From: Larsenimonas rhizosphaerae
GTDB lineage: Bacteria > Pseudomonadota > Gammaproteobacteria > Pseudomonadales > Halomonadaceae
Assembly (NCBI RefSeq): GCF_023700005.1
Contig: NZ_JAMLJK010000001.1
Location: forward strand, 620,001 to 684,000
Direction of reading: 5' to 3'
Length of the DNA: 64,000 nucleotides
Part shown: positions 8,052 to 16,143 of the stretch, in pieces
Numbering within the stretch: position 1 is the first letter of the stretch
How the letters are laid out: every line of letters begins with the position of its first letter
Program-made: the position numbers and the translations under genes
Notes under the pieces: model-generated
Databases searched by the model: none
What the model saw: the letters and a program-made list of their open reading frames with translations, nothing else
What the model was told of the DNA's origin: nothing

Positions 8052-9554
8052 TTAATGGCGCTTTGGACGAGCCGGCTGGTAACGGGTGGTCATAAGTCCC
8101 TGAGAGCCCTGATAAAAAAGCTGTCCGTCGCGAGCGCGATTCCCACCCTCCCGGTCAAATACCAGGTCAAGGCACTGCACGGGAGCATCGGCCTGATCGA
8201 CGAACGCGCGATACAGAATGCGATTATCCCCTTCGTATACGTTGACGTGAGTAGCCAGTTTGAAGTCGGCCTTGCGGGCGCCGGCTTTTTTATAAATATA
8301 AACAGAAGGAGTTGAGGCCGGGGTGTAGTCCCGAAGTATGGCCACTGGGCCGACACCGACCATGCTGTTTTCAAGTTGCGCTACAAACACGCTTTGATTG
8401 AGGCCTCGCAGGTAGTCTGTCGCGGCGTGCTTAATGGACTTTCCGCTGGAAAGTGCACGTATCTCGCCACTTGGGCGGTAATTGTCCATATAGCAGGCAT
8501 GTTGAAGACGTGAAAGTGTGTCGGCGTTGGCAGAACCGATGGGTGACAGTCGCTTTAATAGCGATGAAGCCCCAGCCAGCCTGAAATTATCATAAAGCGA
8601 CAGGTCTGCCGTGCCGACCGGTTGTCCGCCCAGGGCCAGCAGGGAGGAAGATGTTTCACGTGATGAAGCGGGGCGTGCAGTAACGGTCGATTCGGGGGCA
8701 GTGCTGGACGGTCTGCTGTGTGCCGTGTCCTCTGTGGTGCGTGGCTTGTCAGGTGTTGATGAGGGTATGCTGGCAACGGTACTGGCTTTGCGTGCACGTG
8801 TTTCTGCTTCGCTGTTGTGCAGGGTGGAATAGCTCAGGTTTGATAATTGCCTCTGGCGATGCTCTGAGTACTGAGTCAGTGACTGCTCAGAGGTGATCTC
8901 GACAATTTCAACGCGCCGGTTCTTGGCACGGCCTGCATCTGTATCGTTATTTGCTATCGGTTGAGACAGCCCTGCACCCTGATAATAAAGCTGGCTTTTG
9001 CCAATGCCAGCAGTGCTGAACAATGCTGCTACCGTACGTGCTCTGGCTTCGGACAAACGTTGATTAAGGGCGCCCGAACCGCTTGAGTCAGTATGGCCGA
9101 TGATCAGGATTTTCTGAGGGGTATCCTTGTATGCGCGGGCGATATCCAACATCGCTTGCCGGGCACGGGGTGTCAGCCGGGATGAGCCCGAAGGAAACAT
9201 CTGATTGTCGTTGATGGTGGCGCTCAGTCCTTTTTCATCGCCCGAGGCTGGTGACGCATTCACTTCCTGATAGACCACCGTCATGTTGTTGCGGCGTGCT
9301 GCGTCCTCCACAGCCTGCCGTCTGTCATCGACCCAGCTGCCGATGGCCCAGCCTGCTGAAGCACCAACGGTCATGCAGGCGGCTTTCTCAAGATCGCTTT
9401 TATGCTGGCAGGCCAGGTATCCGAGTCCAGCGCCCAATGTTGCCCCTGTAGCGCGGCCGGCATACTCGGAAACGGAGTCCCAGCTATCCTGCATGGAAGC
9501 ACACCCGCTCAGCAGCAGAGGACCCATGGAGATCGCTACCAGAGGCTTTTTCAT
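8052..9554 (-). CDS. OmpA-domain lipoprotein with novel C-terminal domain
   Basis: A 500-residue lipoprotein with lipobox LLLSGC (Cys18). A glycine-rich segment (about 34-75, GRATGATLGAGLGY and GASAGWAIGSW) resembles a glycine zipper. Residues about 108-220 form an OmpA/MotB peptidoglycan-binding domain: FPSGSSRLTPRAR, IIGHTDSSGSGALNQRLSEARA and GRAKNRRVEI. A Ser/Thr/Pro-rich linker (about 250-310) leads to a C-terminal domain of about 190 residues that I do not recognise; it contains two Cys and VYIYKKAG. AGGGAA precedes the ATG. It is first in a three-gene minus-strand operon. It would sit in the outer membrane and hold peptidoglycan; the tail may contact the two downstream products. Confidence 0.8.
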   Translation of the reverse strand: MKKPLVAISMGPLLLSGCASMQDSWDSVSEYAGRATGATLGAGLGYLACQHKSDLEKAACMTVGASAGWAIGSWVDDRRQAVEDAARRNNMTVVYQEVNASPASGDEKGLSATINDNQMFPSGSSRLTPRARQAMLDIARAYKDTPQKILIIGHTDSSGSGALNQRLSEARARTVAALFSTAGIGKSQLYYQGAGLSQPIANNDTDAGRAKNRRVEIVEITSEQSLTQYSEHRQRQLSNLSYSTLHNSEAETRARKASTVASIPSSTPDKPRTTEDTAHSRPSSTAPESTVTARPASSRETSSSLLALGGQPVGTADLSLYDNFRLAGASSLLKRLSPIGSANADTLSRLQHACYMDNYRPSGEIRALSSGKSIKHAATDYLRGLNQSVFVAQLENSMVGVGPVAILRDYTPASTPSVYIYKKAGARKADFKLATHVNVYEGDNRILYRAFVDQADAPVQCLDLVFDREGGNRARDGQLFYQGSQGLMTTRYQPARPKRH

Positions 9555-9711
9555 GGCTGTTCCCTAAGATATTTATTATGTAGTGAATCAAGATGATGCG
9601 AGACTTTAAGTGAAACGATTATCTGCTTCAACTCACGCTGCCTGCCAATCAGTAGCGAAAGAACCGCAATCCACGGCGAGGGGCGCGTGACTGCCTCTGG
9701 GGCGGCCAATT

Positions 9712-9730
9712 GTCACTTCGAAGAGGTGAC
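9712..9730. promoter_or_regulatory. Near-palindrome between the envelope cassette and a small membrane-protein gene
   Basis: GTCACTTC (9712-9719) and GAGGTGAC (9723-9730) are inverted with one mismatch and a three-base centre. It lies in the divergent region serving the OmpA-lipoprotein operon and the gene at 9821. Operator function is inferred. Confidence 0.3.
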
Positions 9731-9820
9731 GTCGGCGGGTATAGTCGGTAGGCTAAAGGAAGATGAAGCTATTTCTTGTTCCCGGTCGGGAATGCTTATC
9801 GGATCAGTAAGGAGAGCGCA

Positions 9821-9967
9821 ATGAACGGCGACGCTGTAGCCAATTATGATGCCTATCGCTGGGTATTACAGGGCGGGCTGGTATTTGCTTATGTGCTTTT
9901 TTTCTCGGCGATTTTCGGCACGCTTTATTTCATTCGTAAAAACAAGAAGCGCGCGTCCAAAGAGTGA
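9821..9967 (+). CDS. Small single-helix membrane protein
   Basis: A 48-residue protein with one hydrophobic helix (residues about 16-38, [20 protein letters not shown]) and a basic tail [10 protein letters not shown], predicting an N-out/C-in inner-membrane peptide. AAGGAG lies six bases before the ATG, and a good terminator follows, so it is probably a real single gene. Its shape recalls small respiratory-complex subunits, but I see no specific match and assign no function. Its upstream region is shared with the divergent envelope cassette. Confidence 0.65.
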
Positions 9968-9995
9968 GGCACGCGCTCCCGCACTGTTTGATAAT

Positions 9996-10023
9996 GAAAA
10001 AGCCCGCCTGAGCGGGCTTTTTC
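9996..10023. terminator. Bidirectional terminator
   Basis: GAAAAAGCCCGC, loop CTGA, then GCGGGCTTTTTC. An A-run on one side and a T-run on the other serve the small membrane-protein gene (plus) and the DUF2501 gene (minus). Confidence 0.85.
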
Positions 10024-10048
10024 ATGCGCGTTGTTCATGTCATCGGGC

Positions 10049-10528
10049 TTACATGCCCAGCAGACGAGACGCGGCCTGATCTGTCACCATGCCACAGGCC
10101 TTTTTCCCCAGCTTGCCCTTGATGCTCGACAGGCTGAAGGCCTGGCCGTTTTCGCCTTTCAACAATCCCGCAAGCCCCTGCTGGTAGCTTTCACTGGTGT
10201 CGGTGTTTTCCGTGGACTGAAGGCCGAACCTGTTCATCAGCTTGTCCTTGACGGTATCGGTGGCACTTTTGGAATAGCCCTGGGATTGGCAATACCCCAG
10301 CACACCGGCCACATTCTGTGGGCTGGCAAAGTTGAAGTTGCCGCTGCCAAGGTTGCTCAGCAGGCTGGCCGCACCGCCCTGACCGCTGGATGTTTCCGCG
10401 CCGGCAGACTGGCCGGAAAGCATGCTGGAGGCCTTGTTACCCATTTCTGTCAGGCTGTTGGCCTGGGCTGCAGGCAGGATAGCCACGGTAAGGGCGGCGG
10501 TAAGCGCGATGCGTGAAAGCGTGGACAT
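10049..10528 (-). CDS. DUF2501 (YjjA-like) exported protein
   Basis: 159 residues with a signal peptide (MSTLSRIALTAALTVAILPA, cleavage near AQA-NS). The mature part matches the YjjA/DUF2501 layout: a Ser/Gly-rich segment, then NVAGVLGYCQSQGY, DKLMNRFGL, a GLAGLLKG repeat-like stretch and a conserved KKACGMV near the end. The two Cys in those last motifs are probably disulfide-bonded in the periplasm. Function is not established for the family. Start ATG 10528 has GGGAG six bases upstream; the 20 codons before it look untranslated. Confidence 0.82.
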   Translation of the reverse strand: MSTLSRIALTAALTVAILPAAQANSLTEMGNKASSMLSGQSAGAETSSGQGGAASLLSNLGSGNFNFASPQNVAGVLGYCQSQGYSKSATDTVKDKLMNRFGLQSTENTDTSESYQQGLAGLLKGENGQAFSLSSIKGKLGKKACGMVTDQAASRLLGM

Positions 10529-10660
10529 GACATTCTCCCGGGAGGCAGCGCGGTAACGGCGACACTGCGTAAATGAGGGTGCCGGCACGCGGCCGACGGG
10601 GCACTATTGTGAAGATACATACCGGGTTTGACCAATCAAGCCCGTCACAGGGAGTACACG

Positions 10661-11497
10661 ATGAAGATAACCAGCGACCAGCTTCACCAGGTAGGCGCCA
10701 TTCTGCGCCAGGCGGCCGTCGAGGAAATCATGCCGCGATTTCGACATTTAAGCCGGCAGCAGGTTCAGGAAAAAAGCTCGATCTTTGATCTGGTCACCGA
10801 AGGAGATGAGGCTGCCGAGCGATTGATCACCCGGGAGCTGCTGGCGGCCTTTCCGGAAGGTATCGTGATTGGCGAGGAAGAGGCAACGCGCGACCCGTCC
10901 CTGCTTGAGCGTATAGCCGATGCGCCGCTGGCGTTCATTGTCGACCCGATCGACGGCACGCGAAACTTTGCCACCAACCTGCCGGTGTTTGGGGTCATGG
11001 CGGCCATTACCTCCGAGGGGCAGGTGATTGGCAGTGTCATCATGGACCCGGTATGCGGTGATATCGCCTATGCACTCGAGGGTGAAGGCGCCTGGCTTGA
11101 AGACGAGGAGGGTACCTCCGTGCCCCTGTCGGTGGGTGAGGGCGGCGAGGTGAATACGCTGGTCGGCATGATTTCGACCGGCTCGCTGACCGAGCCCGAG
11201 CGCAGCGAAGTGAACGGCCGGTTGTCGGCGCTGGGGATGATTCAACTGCTGCGCTGCGCGGCACACGATTATCGTCAGGCTGCTCAGGGGTTCAGTCAGG
11301 TTCTTTTCTACAACAAGTTGATGCCCTGGGACCATGCCGCCGGGTGGCTGCTGCACAAGGAGGCTGGAGGTTACAGCGCGCATCTGGACGGTACCCCGTA
11401 TCGGCCAACGCAACTGAGTGGCGGGCTGTTGTGCGCGCCGGATGAAGCGACCTGGCATGCAGTGCGTGATGCACTGTTTGATCGTCATCGCACCTGA
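10661..11497 (+). CDS. Inositol-monophosphatase-family phosphatase
   Basis: 278 residues with all the Li+-sensitive phosphatase signatures. GEEEA supplies metal-binding Glu at about residue 75. DPIDGTRNF is the canonical metal and catalytic loop, and PWDHAAGWLL near residue 225 is the second signature. The family hydrolyses small phosphate esters such as inositol phosphate, histidinol phosphate or 3'-phosphoadenosine phosphate with Mg2+. The substrate here is undecided; the order and length fit a generic SuhB/HisN-like member. CAGGGAG precedes the ATG. It is a single plus-strand gene. Confidence 0.88.
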   Translation: MKITSDQLHQVGAILRQAAVEEIMPRFRHLSRQQVQEKSSIFDLVTEGDEAAERLITRELLAAFPEGIVIGEEEATRDPSLLERIADAPLAFIVDPIDGTRNFATNLPVFGVMAAITSEGQVIGSVIMDPVCGDIAYALEGEGAWLEDEEGTSVPLSVGEGGEVNTLVGMISTGSLTEPERSEVNGRLSALGMIQLLRCAAHDYRQAAQGFSQVLFYNKLMPWDHAAGWLLHKEAGGYSAHLDGTPYRPTQLSGGLLCAPDEATWHAVRDALFDRHRT

Positions 11498-11755
11498 TAC
11501 GTCCGACTGACAGGTCGCCGGATTTTTCCGAGAAATATGCCGGCGCCTGCTGGCGCATTATATGAATCGTTACTGATTGATTTGTCGGCAGAACCCTGGA
11601 AGGTGATGGAATAAAGGGGTGAACATGCGGCACGAGACGACTGGCCGGGCGCCTGACTTTCCGTCAGGACGTTCTATACTTTTCGGCACGGTCGCGGTGC
11701 GGTCAGAGGGCGTTTGCCGTGCGGGGCGGTCGTAACAACCTGCAGGGGGTGTCTC

Positions 11756-12349
11756 ATGATTCATCATGTCTGGGGTTTGCTGGCCCATCCAAATCAGGAG
11801 TGGCGTCAGATAGAGCATGAAGGCGATTCCGTCACTCAGCTGTATGTCAGCCATGTGCTGATCATGGCGCTGATTCCTGTCGTCTGTTCACTGATCGGTA
11901 CGACTACGGTCGGATGGAATTTCGGCGAGGGGGGCGCAGTGGCGTTAAGCATGGGCAGTGCCATTGCCCTGGCCGTCACCTTTTACCTGGCCATACTGCT
12001 GGCCGTCGCATTCATGGGTACAGTGCTTCACTGGAGCGCCCGTCATTTTCCAACCCGTCCAACCCGCAACCGGTGTATTGTCTTTGCCGGTTATGTCGCG
12101 ACCCCGATGTTTGTCGCCGGTGTCGTGGCGCTGTATCCGATCGTATGGTTGTGTTCTCTGGCCGTCGTCGTCGGGCTTTGTTATTCCGCCTATCTGCTGT
12201 ATGTCGGCCTGCCGGCCTTTTTCAACATCACCCGCAAGGAAAGCATGCTGGTATTCAGCACGACCATGGCAGTGGGCGTACTGGTGCTGGAAGCGCTGCT
12301 GGCGCTGACCGTCGTTCTTTGGGGGTATGGGGCCGCGATGATTTCCTGA
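11756..12349 (+). CDS. Yip1-family membrane protein
   Basis: 197 residues with five hydrophobic helices after a short cytoplasmic head (MIHHVWGLLAHPNQEWRQI). The head, the long loop with HFPTRPTRNRC and the AYLLYVGLPAFFNI segment fit the bacterial Yip1/DUF1282 type. These are inner-membrane proteins of unknown role. A run of Gs about eight bases upstream may serve as ribosome site. A terminator hairpin follows the stop. No operon partner is evident. Confidence 0.8.
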   Translation: MIHHVWGLLAHPNQEWRQIEHEGDSVTQLYVSHVLIMALIPVVCSLIGTTTVGWNFGEGGAVALSMGSAIALAVTFYLAILLAVAFMGTVLHWSARHFPTRPTRNRCIVFAGYVATPMFVAGVVALYPIVWLCSLAVVVGLCYSAYLLYVGLPAFFNITRKESMLVFSTTMAVGVLVLEALLALTVVLWGYGAAMIS

Positions 12350-12366
12350 GCATGAGGTGGGTCATG

Positions 12367-12392
12367 AAAGCCTCGGTGTACCGGGGCTTTTT
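12367..12392 (+). terminator. Terminator after the Yip1-family gene
   Basis: AAAGCCTCGG and CCGGGGCTTT around a TGTA loop, followed by a T-run. Confidence 0.7.
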
Positions 12393-12424
12393 CATGGGTG
12401 AGATGGCAGGGACGGGGCACTGAT

Positions 12425-12804
12425 TGACAGGTACCAAAGGCAGAAACCGCCTGCAACCGGTATCCCGGGGGAGGAAATCCGGAATGCACTCGGCCGGCAG
12501 GGCTGATAGACTGTGCGCCGGTTTGAAACGACTGTCTTTCAGGCCTCGGCAACCTTCCAGAACGGATCTGCTTCTATGCCCTTTCGCGTCACAGTGACAT
12601 CCGGCCGGCCCGTGCCGCCCTAGCGCTTTCCCCCCCTCTGGGAAGCGAGTGCCTCCCGGTGCTTTTTGTCGTCCTGTAATGCGGGCACGACGTCTCCTTG
12701 TGTAGTAACGTCCAACGCAACGCTGCAATACTCGTGACCTGGCTCCTTCATGGTGCGAGCGGTCGGACTACACGGCTATAAATCAAATAATCCGGATAGA
12801 AACA
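12425..12804. other. Long non-coding leader before the SulP gene
   Basis: 380 bases with no convincing gene on either strand. It contains small potential hairpins, for example GTCGT and ACGAC near 12670-12695, and a C-run near 12630. An ATG at 12484 preceded by GGGAGGAAA opens only a 37-codon frame of odd composition. The region presumably holds the SulP/Usp promoter and a long untranslated leader. I recognise no known riboswitch. Confidence 0.4.
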
Positions 12805-14292
12805 ATGATTGGCTCATTAAAACAACATTGGTTTTCCAATGTGCGTAATGACGTGCTTTCGGGTCTTGTCGTCGCACTGGCCTTGATCCCTGAAGCGATC
12901 GCATTTTCCATTATTGCAGGCGTTGATCCCAAGGTGGGCCTGTACGCGTCCTTCTCCATGGCGGTCGTGATCGCCATTACCGGCGGTCGGCCCGCCATGA
13001 TTTCCGCGGCGACAGGCGCAATGGCGCTGCTGATGGTCACGCTGGTGCGCGACCATGGCCTTCAGTACCTGTTTGCGGCAACCCTTCTGACCGGGGTCAT
13101 TCAGATTCTGGCCGGATACCTTAAGCTCGGACGGCTGATGCGGTTTGTGTCCCGCTCGGTGGTGACGGGGTTTGTCAATGCGCTGGCGATTCTGATTTTC
13201 ATGGCGCAGCTGCCGGAGCTGACTGATGTGCCGGTCACGGTATATTGGATGACCGCGGCCGGACTCGGGATTATCTATCTGTTTCCCTACCTGCCCAAAA
13301 TCGGCAAGGTCATTCCGTCTCCCATGGTGTGCATTGTGGTGCTGACGGTTCTGGCGGCGGTGATGGGCATGGATATTCGCCAGGTGGGCGATATGGGTGA
13401 GCTGCCGGACAGCCTGCCGACCTTCCTGATTCCTGACGTTCCGTTCAATCTTGAAACGCTGCTCATCATTCTTCCGTATTCGCTGACCATGGCGATGGTA
13501 GGCCTTCTGGAATCCATGATGACGGCTACTATCGTGGATGACCTGACAGATACCGGCAGTGACAAGAACCGTGAATGCCGCGGGCAGGGCATTGCCAATA
13601 TCGCCACAGGATTCATCGGCGGCATGGCAGGCTGCGGGATGATCGGTCAGACCGTGATCAATGTGAAATCCGGGGGGCGCACCCGCCTTTCTACGATGGT
13701 GGCTGGTGTCGGTCTGCTGATTCTGGTGGTGTTTCTGGGCCCCTGGGTGTCGATGATTCCGATGGCAGCGCTGGTGGCGGTCATGATCATGGTATCCATC
13801 GGTACCTTCGACTGGGGCTCCATTCGGGATATTCCCAAAAAACCATGGACGACCAACGTGGTCATGCTCGCCACGGTAGCGGTGGTGGTCGCCACGCATA
13901 ACCTGGCCATCGGCGTCATCGTCGGGACGCTGCTGGCTGCGATGTTCTTTGCCAACAAGATTGCACGTTACCTCAGTGTGACATCCACGCTGGATGACGA
14001 TGGCGAGACGCGGCATTATCAGGTACGCGGCCAGGTATTTTTTGCCTCGACCGAAGCATTTACCGCCGAGTTTGATTTCAAGGAGTCGCTGTCACGGGTC
14101 AATATCGATGTCAGTCAGGCCCATTTCTGGGATATTTCTGCCGTGGATGCTCTGGATAACGTCGTGCTTAAATTCCGCCGGGAAGGCAATGATGTCACGG
14201 TCGTTGGGCTCAACAAGGCCAGCCAGACCCTGGTTGATCGACTGGGCACTCACGATAAACCCGATGCACTCGACAAACCCATGGAACACTGA
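12805..14292 (+). CDS. SulP-family anion transporter with STAS domain
   Basis: 495 residues. Ten or more hydrophobic helices occupy about residues 15-395, opening with [21 protein letters not shown], the SulP signature that precedes the anion site. [10 protein letters not shown] and [20 protein letters not shown] are further family motifs. A C-terminal STAS domain (about 405-490) has the typical strand-helix pattern ending in [11 protein letters not shown]. SulP proteins carry sulfate, bicarbonate or dicarboxylates by Na+ or H+ coupling. The short, BicA-like build allows bicarbonate as well as sulfate, and the sequence does not decide. The next gene, a universal stress protein, starts 14 bases later, a pairing that suggests joint regulation. 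Confidence 0.85.
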   Translation: MIGSLKQHWFSNVRNDVLSGLVVALALIPEAIAFSIIAGVDPKVGLYASFSMAVVIAITGGRPAMISAATGAMALLMVTLVRDHGLQYLFAATLLTGVIQILAGYLKLGRLMRFVSRSVVTGFVNALAILIFMAQLPELTDVPVTVYWMTAAGLGIIYLFPYLPKIGKVIPSPMVCIVVLTVLAAVMGMDIRQVGDMGELPDSLPTFLIPDVPFNLETLLIILPYSLTMAMVGLLESMMTATIVDDLTDTGSDKNRECRGQGIANIATGFIGGMAGCGMIGQTVINVKSGGRTRLSTMVAGVGLLILVVFLGPWVSMIPMAALVAVMIMVSIGTFDWGSIRDIPKKPWTTNVVMLATVAVVVATHNLAIGVIVGTLLAAMFFANKIARYLSVTSTLDDDGETRHYQVRGQVFFASTEAFTAEFDFKESLSRVNIDVSQAHFWDISAVDALDNVVLKFRREGNDVTVVGLNKASQTLVDRLGTHDKPDALDKPMEH

Positions 14293-14306
14293 AGAAGGCG
14301 TCTTTC

Positions 14307-15176
14307 ATGTCTGAACAGATCATGGCCTGCATTGACGGGTCCCGTTTTGCTGAACTGGTATGCCATTACGCCTGCTGGGCCGGCAACGAACTGTCAGCGC
14401 CGCTGACCTTCCTGCATGTACTTGATCGTGAACGTCAGGCCATTGATGGCTCCGATCACAGCGGCAATATCGGGCTGGGTGCCCGTGAGCAGCTGCTGAG
14501 CCATCTGGTGTCGCTGGATGAGCAGCGGGCGAAGGTGGCACGTGAACAGGGCAAGCTGATGCTGGCCGCTGCCGTGGACCTGGCACGTGCCGATGGTGTC
14601 GAGACGGTGAGCTCGCTGCAGCGTCACGGGGAGCTGGTGGAAACGCTCAGTGAGCTTGAGCAGAACGTTCGCCTGATGGTGGTGGGCAAGCGTGGTGAAG
14701 ATGCCCATCCCACATCGGCCAGTGGCCATCTGGGTTCCAATCTGGAGCGGGTGCTGCGTGCCGTGCATCGCCCGGTGCTGATTGCCACGGGGGATGCGTT
14801 CAAGGCCCCGAAGGAAATCATGTTTGCCTTTGATAACAGCGCATCGACCCGCAAGGGAATTCAGAAACTGGCCGCGAGCCCGCTGTTTCGCAATGCCCGG
14901 GTACATGTGGTAACCGTGGGTGTGGATTCGGAGGCTGCGCGGAAGGGGCTGCCCTGGGTTGAACAGGTGTTGAGCGCCGCCGACATCCGTACTACCTGTG
15001 CCGTGCGGGAAGGCGATGACATCGAGTCGGTGCTGACCCGCTACGTCGAGGACAATGCCATCGACATGACGGTCATGGGGGCCTACGGACATTCCAGGAT
15101 CCGTCACCTCCTGGTGGGCAGCACCACAACCACCATGATTCAGCGGACCAAGATTCCGCTGCTTGTGCTGCGTTAG
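14307..15176 (+). CDS. Tandem-domain universal stress protein
   Basis: 289 residues forming two UspA folds. The second (about 170-289) ends in MGAYGHSRIRHLLVGSTTTT, the ATP-binding G-x2-G-x9-G-(S/T) motif. The first retains only a looser version around VGKRGEDAHPTSASGHLGSN. Tandem Usp proteins act as cytosolic ATP-binding stress regulators. Co-transcription with the upstream SulP transporter is implied by the 14-base gap and the terminator that follows. Direct control of the transporter by this protein is an inference. Confidence 0.87.
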   Translation: MSEQIMACIDGSRFAELVCHYACWAGNELSAPLTFLHVLDRERQAIDGSDHSGNIGLGAREQLLSHLVSLDEQRAKVAREQGKLMLAAAVDLARADGVETVSSLQRHGELVETLSELEQNVRLMVVGKRGEDAHPTSASGHLGSNLERVLRAVHRPVLIATGDAFKAPKEIMFAFDNSASTRKGIQKLAASPLFRNARVHVVTVGVDSEAARKGLPWVEQVLSAADIRTTCAVREGDDIESVLTRYVEDNAIDMTVMGAYGHSRIRHLLVGSTTTTMIQRTKIPLLVLR

Positions 15177-15192
15177 ACCTGTAGTAATGAGT

Positions 15193-15229
15193 AAAAGCGC
15201 TCCGGTCCTGTGCCGTGAGCGCTTTTTTT
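15193..15229 (+). terminator. Terminator of the SulP-Usp operon
   Basis: AAAAGCGCTC (15193-15202) pairs with GAGCGCTTTT (15217-15226), with a longer T-run following. Confidence 0.85.
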
Positions 15230-15306
15230 ATTTTTGAACTGAATAAAATCTTAAGGCTGTAGTCATAACCTGCTCCTGAACATATATGACCAACGGAGCA
15301 CAACGC

Positions 15307-16128
15307 ATGACACTGGATACCCTGCACCTCGTCAAGGCGCTTATTCTGGGCATTGTCGAGGGCGTAACCGAATTTCTGCCGGTATCCAGTACTGGCCATT
15401 TGATTCTGGCCGGGCAGTTGCTGAACTTTGATGCCGGCAGTAACAAGGTCTTCGATGTGGTGATTCAGCTGGGTTCCATTCTGGCCATTCTCTGGGTGTA
15501 TCATCAGCGGCTGATTACCACGTGCCGCGGCGCTATCCAGCGTGATCCGGTCTCTCTCAGGTTCATTCGCAATGTCATTATCGGCTTTGTGCCTTCGGCC
15601 GTGATCGGGTTCTTGTTCATCGACCAGATTCAGGCCGTGCTGTTCAGGCCGACGGTGGTCGCCACCATGCTGGTGATTGGCGGTGTCGTGATCATTCTGA
15701 CCGAACGCTTTGCCACGCGGAGAACGACGGAAGATGCGGCCGACATGCACTGGCGACAGGCGCTGGCGGTCGGGGTCGCGCAGTGTTTTGCCGTCATTCC
15801 GGGGACGTCTCGCTCCGGGTCGACCATTGTCGGGGGGATACTGTCGAAAATGTCCCGCAAGGCAGCCACCGAATATTCGTTCTTTCTGGCTATCCCGACG
15901 ATGCTTGGTGCCACTACGCTGGATCTGATCAAGTATCACAGCGGCCTTACCACCAATGACATGGCTGCCATTGTGGTCGGGCTGATTTCTGCCTTCATCA
16001 GTGCGCTGGTGGTAGTACGCCTGCTGGTACGGTTTGTTGAGTCCCGCTCGCTGTCGGTCTTCGGCTGGTACCGCATCCTGTTCGGGGGCGCACTGCTGCT
16101 CGCCCCCATGCTGCATCTTTCCTGGTAG
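15307..16128 (+). CDS. uppP: Undecaprenyl-diphosphatase UppP (BacA type)
   Basis: 273 residues, integral membrane. Both catalytic signatures are present: EGVTEFLPVSSTGH at about residues 17-30, and PGTSRSGSTI near 165. The enzyme dephosphorylates undecaprenyl diphosphate, recycling the lipid carrier for peptidoglycan and other wall polymers, and gives low-level bacitracin resistance. GGAG lies eight bases before ATG 15307. The gene stands alone between two terminating units and converges on acuI with a 15-base gap. Confidence 0.92.
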   Translation: MTLDTLHLVKALILGIVEGVTEFLPVSSTGHLILAGQLLNFDAGSNKVFDVVIQLGSILAILWVYHQRLITTCRGAIQRDPVSLRFIRNVIIGFVPSAVIGFLFIDQIQAVLFRPTVVATMLVIGGVVIILTERFATRRTTEDAADMHWRQALAVGVAQCFAVIPGTSRSGSTIVGGILSKMSRKAATEYSFFLAIPTMLGATTLDLIKYHSGLTTNDMAAIVVGLISAFISALVVVRLLVRFVESRSLSVFGWYRILFGGALLLAPMLHLSW

Positions 16129-16143
16129 AAGATGCTGACGCGG

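Noticed and set aside
5623-9554. The envelope cassette as a Zorya-type defence system
   Set aside because: There is no MotA-like ZorA, no helicase and the OmpA protein is a lipoprotein and not a membrane-helix ZorB, so only a loose resemblance remains.
12484-12597. A 37-codon frame with a good GGGAGGAAA ribosome site in the SulP leader
   Set aside because: Arg/Leu/Pro-rich product without features; may be a chance start in a GC-rich leader. A regulatory leader peptide cannot be excluded.
12817-14016. A 399-codon minus-strand frame opposite the SulP gene
   Set aside because: His/Asn/Arg-rich translation without motifs; the plus strand encodes an unmistakable transporter.
15073-16116. A 347-codon minus-strand frame opposite uppP
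   Set aside because: Shadow of the UppP signatures; no ribosome site or domain.
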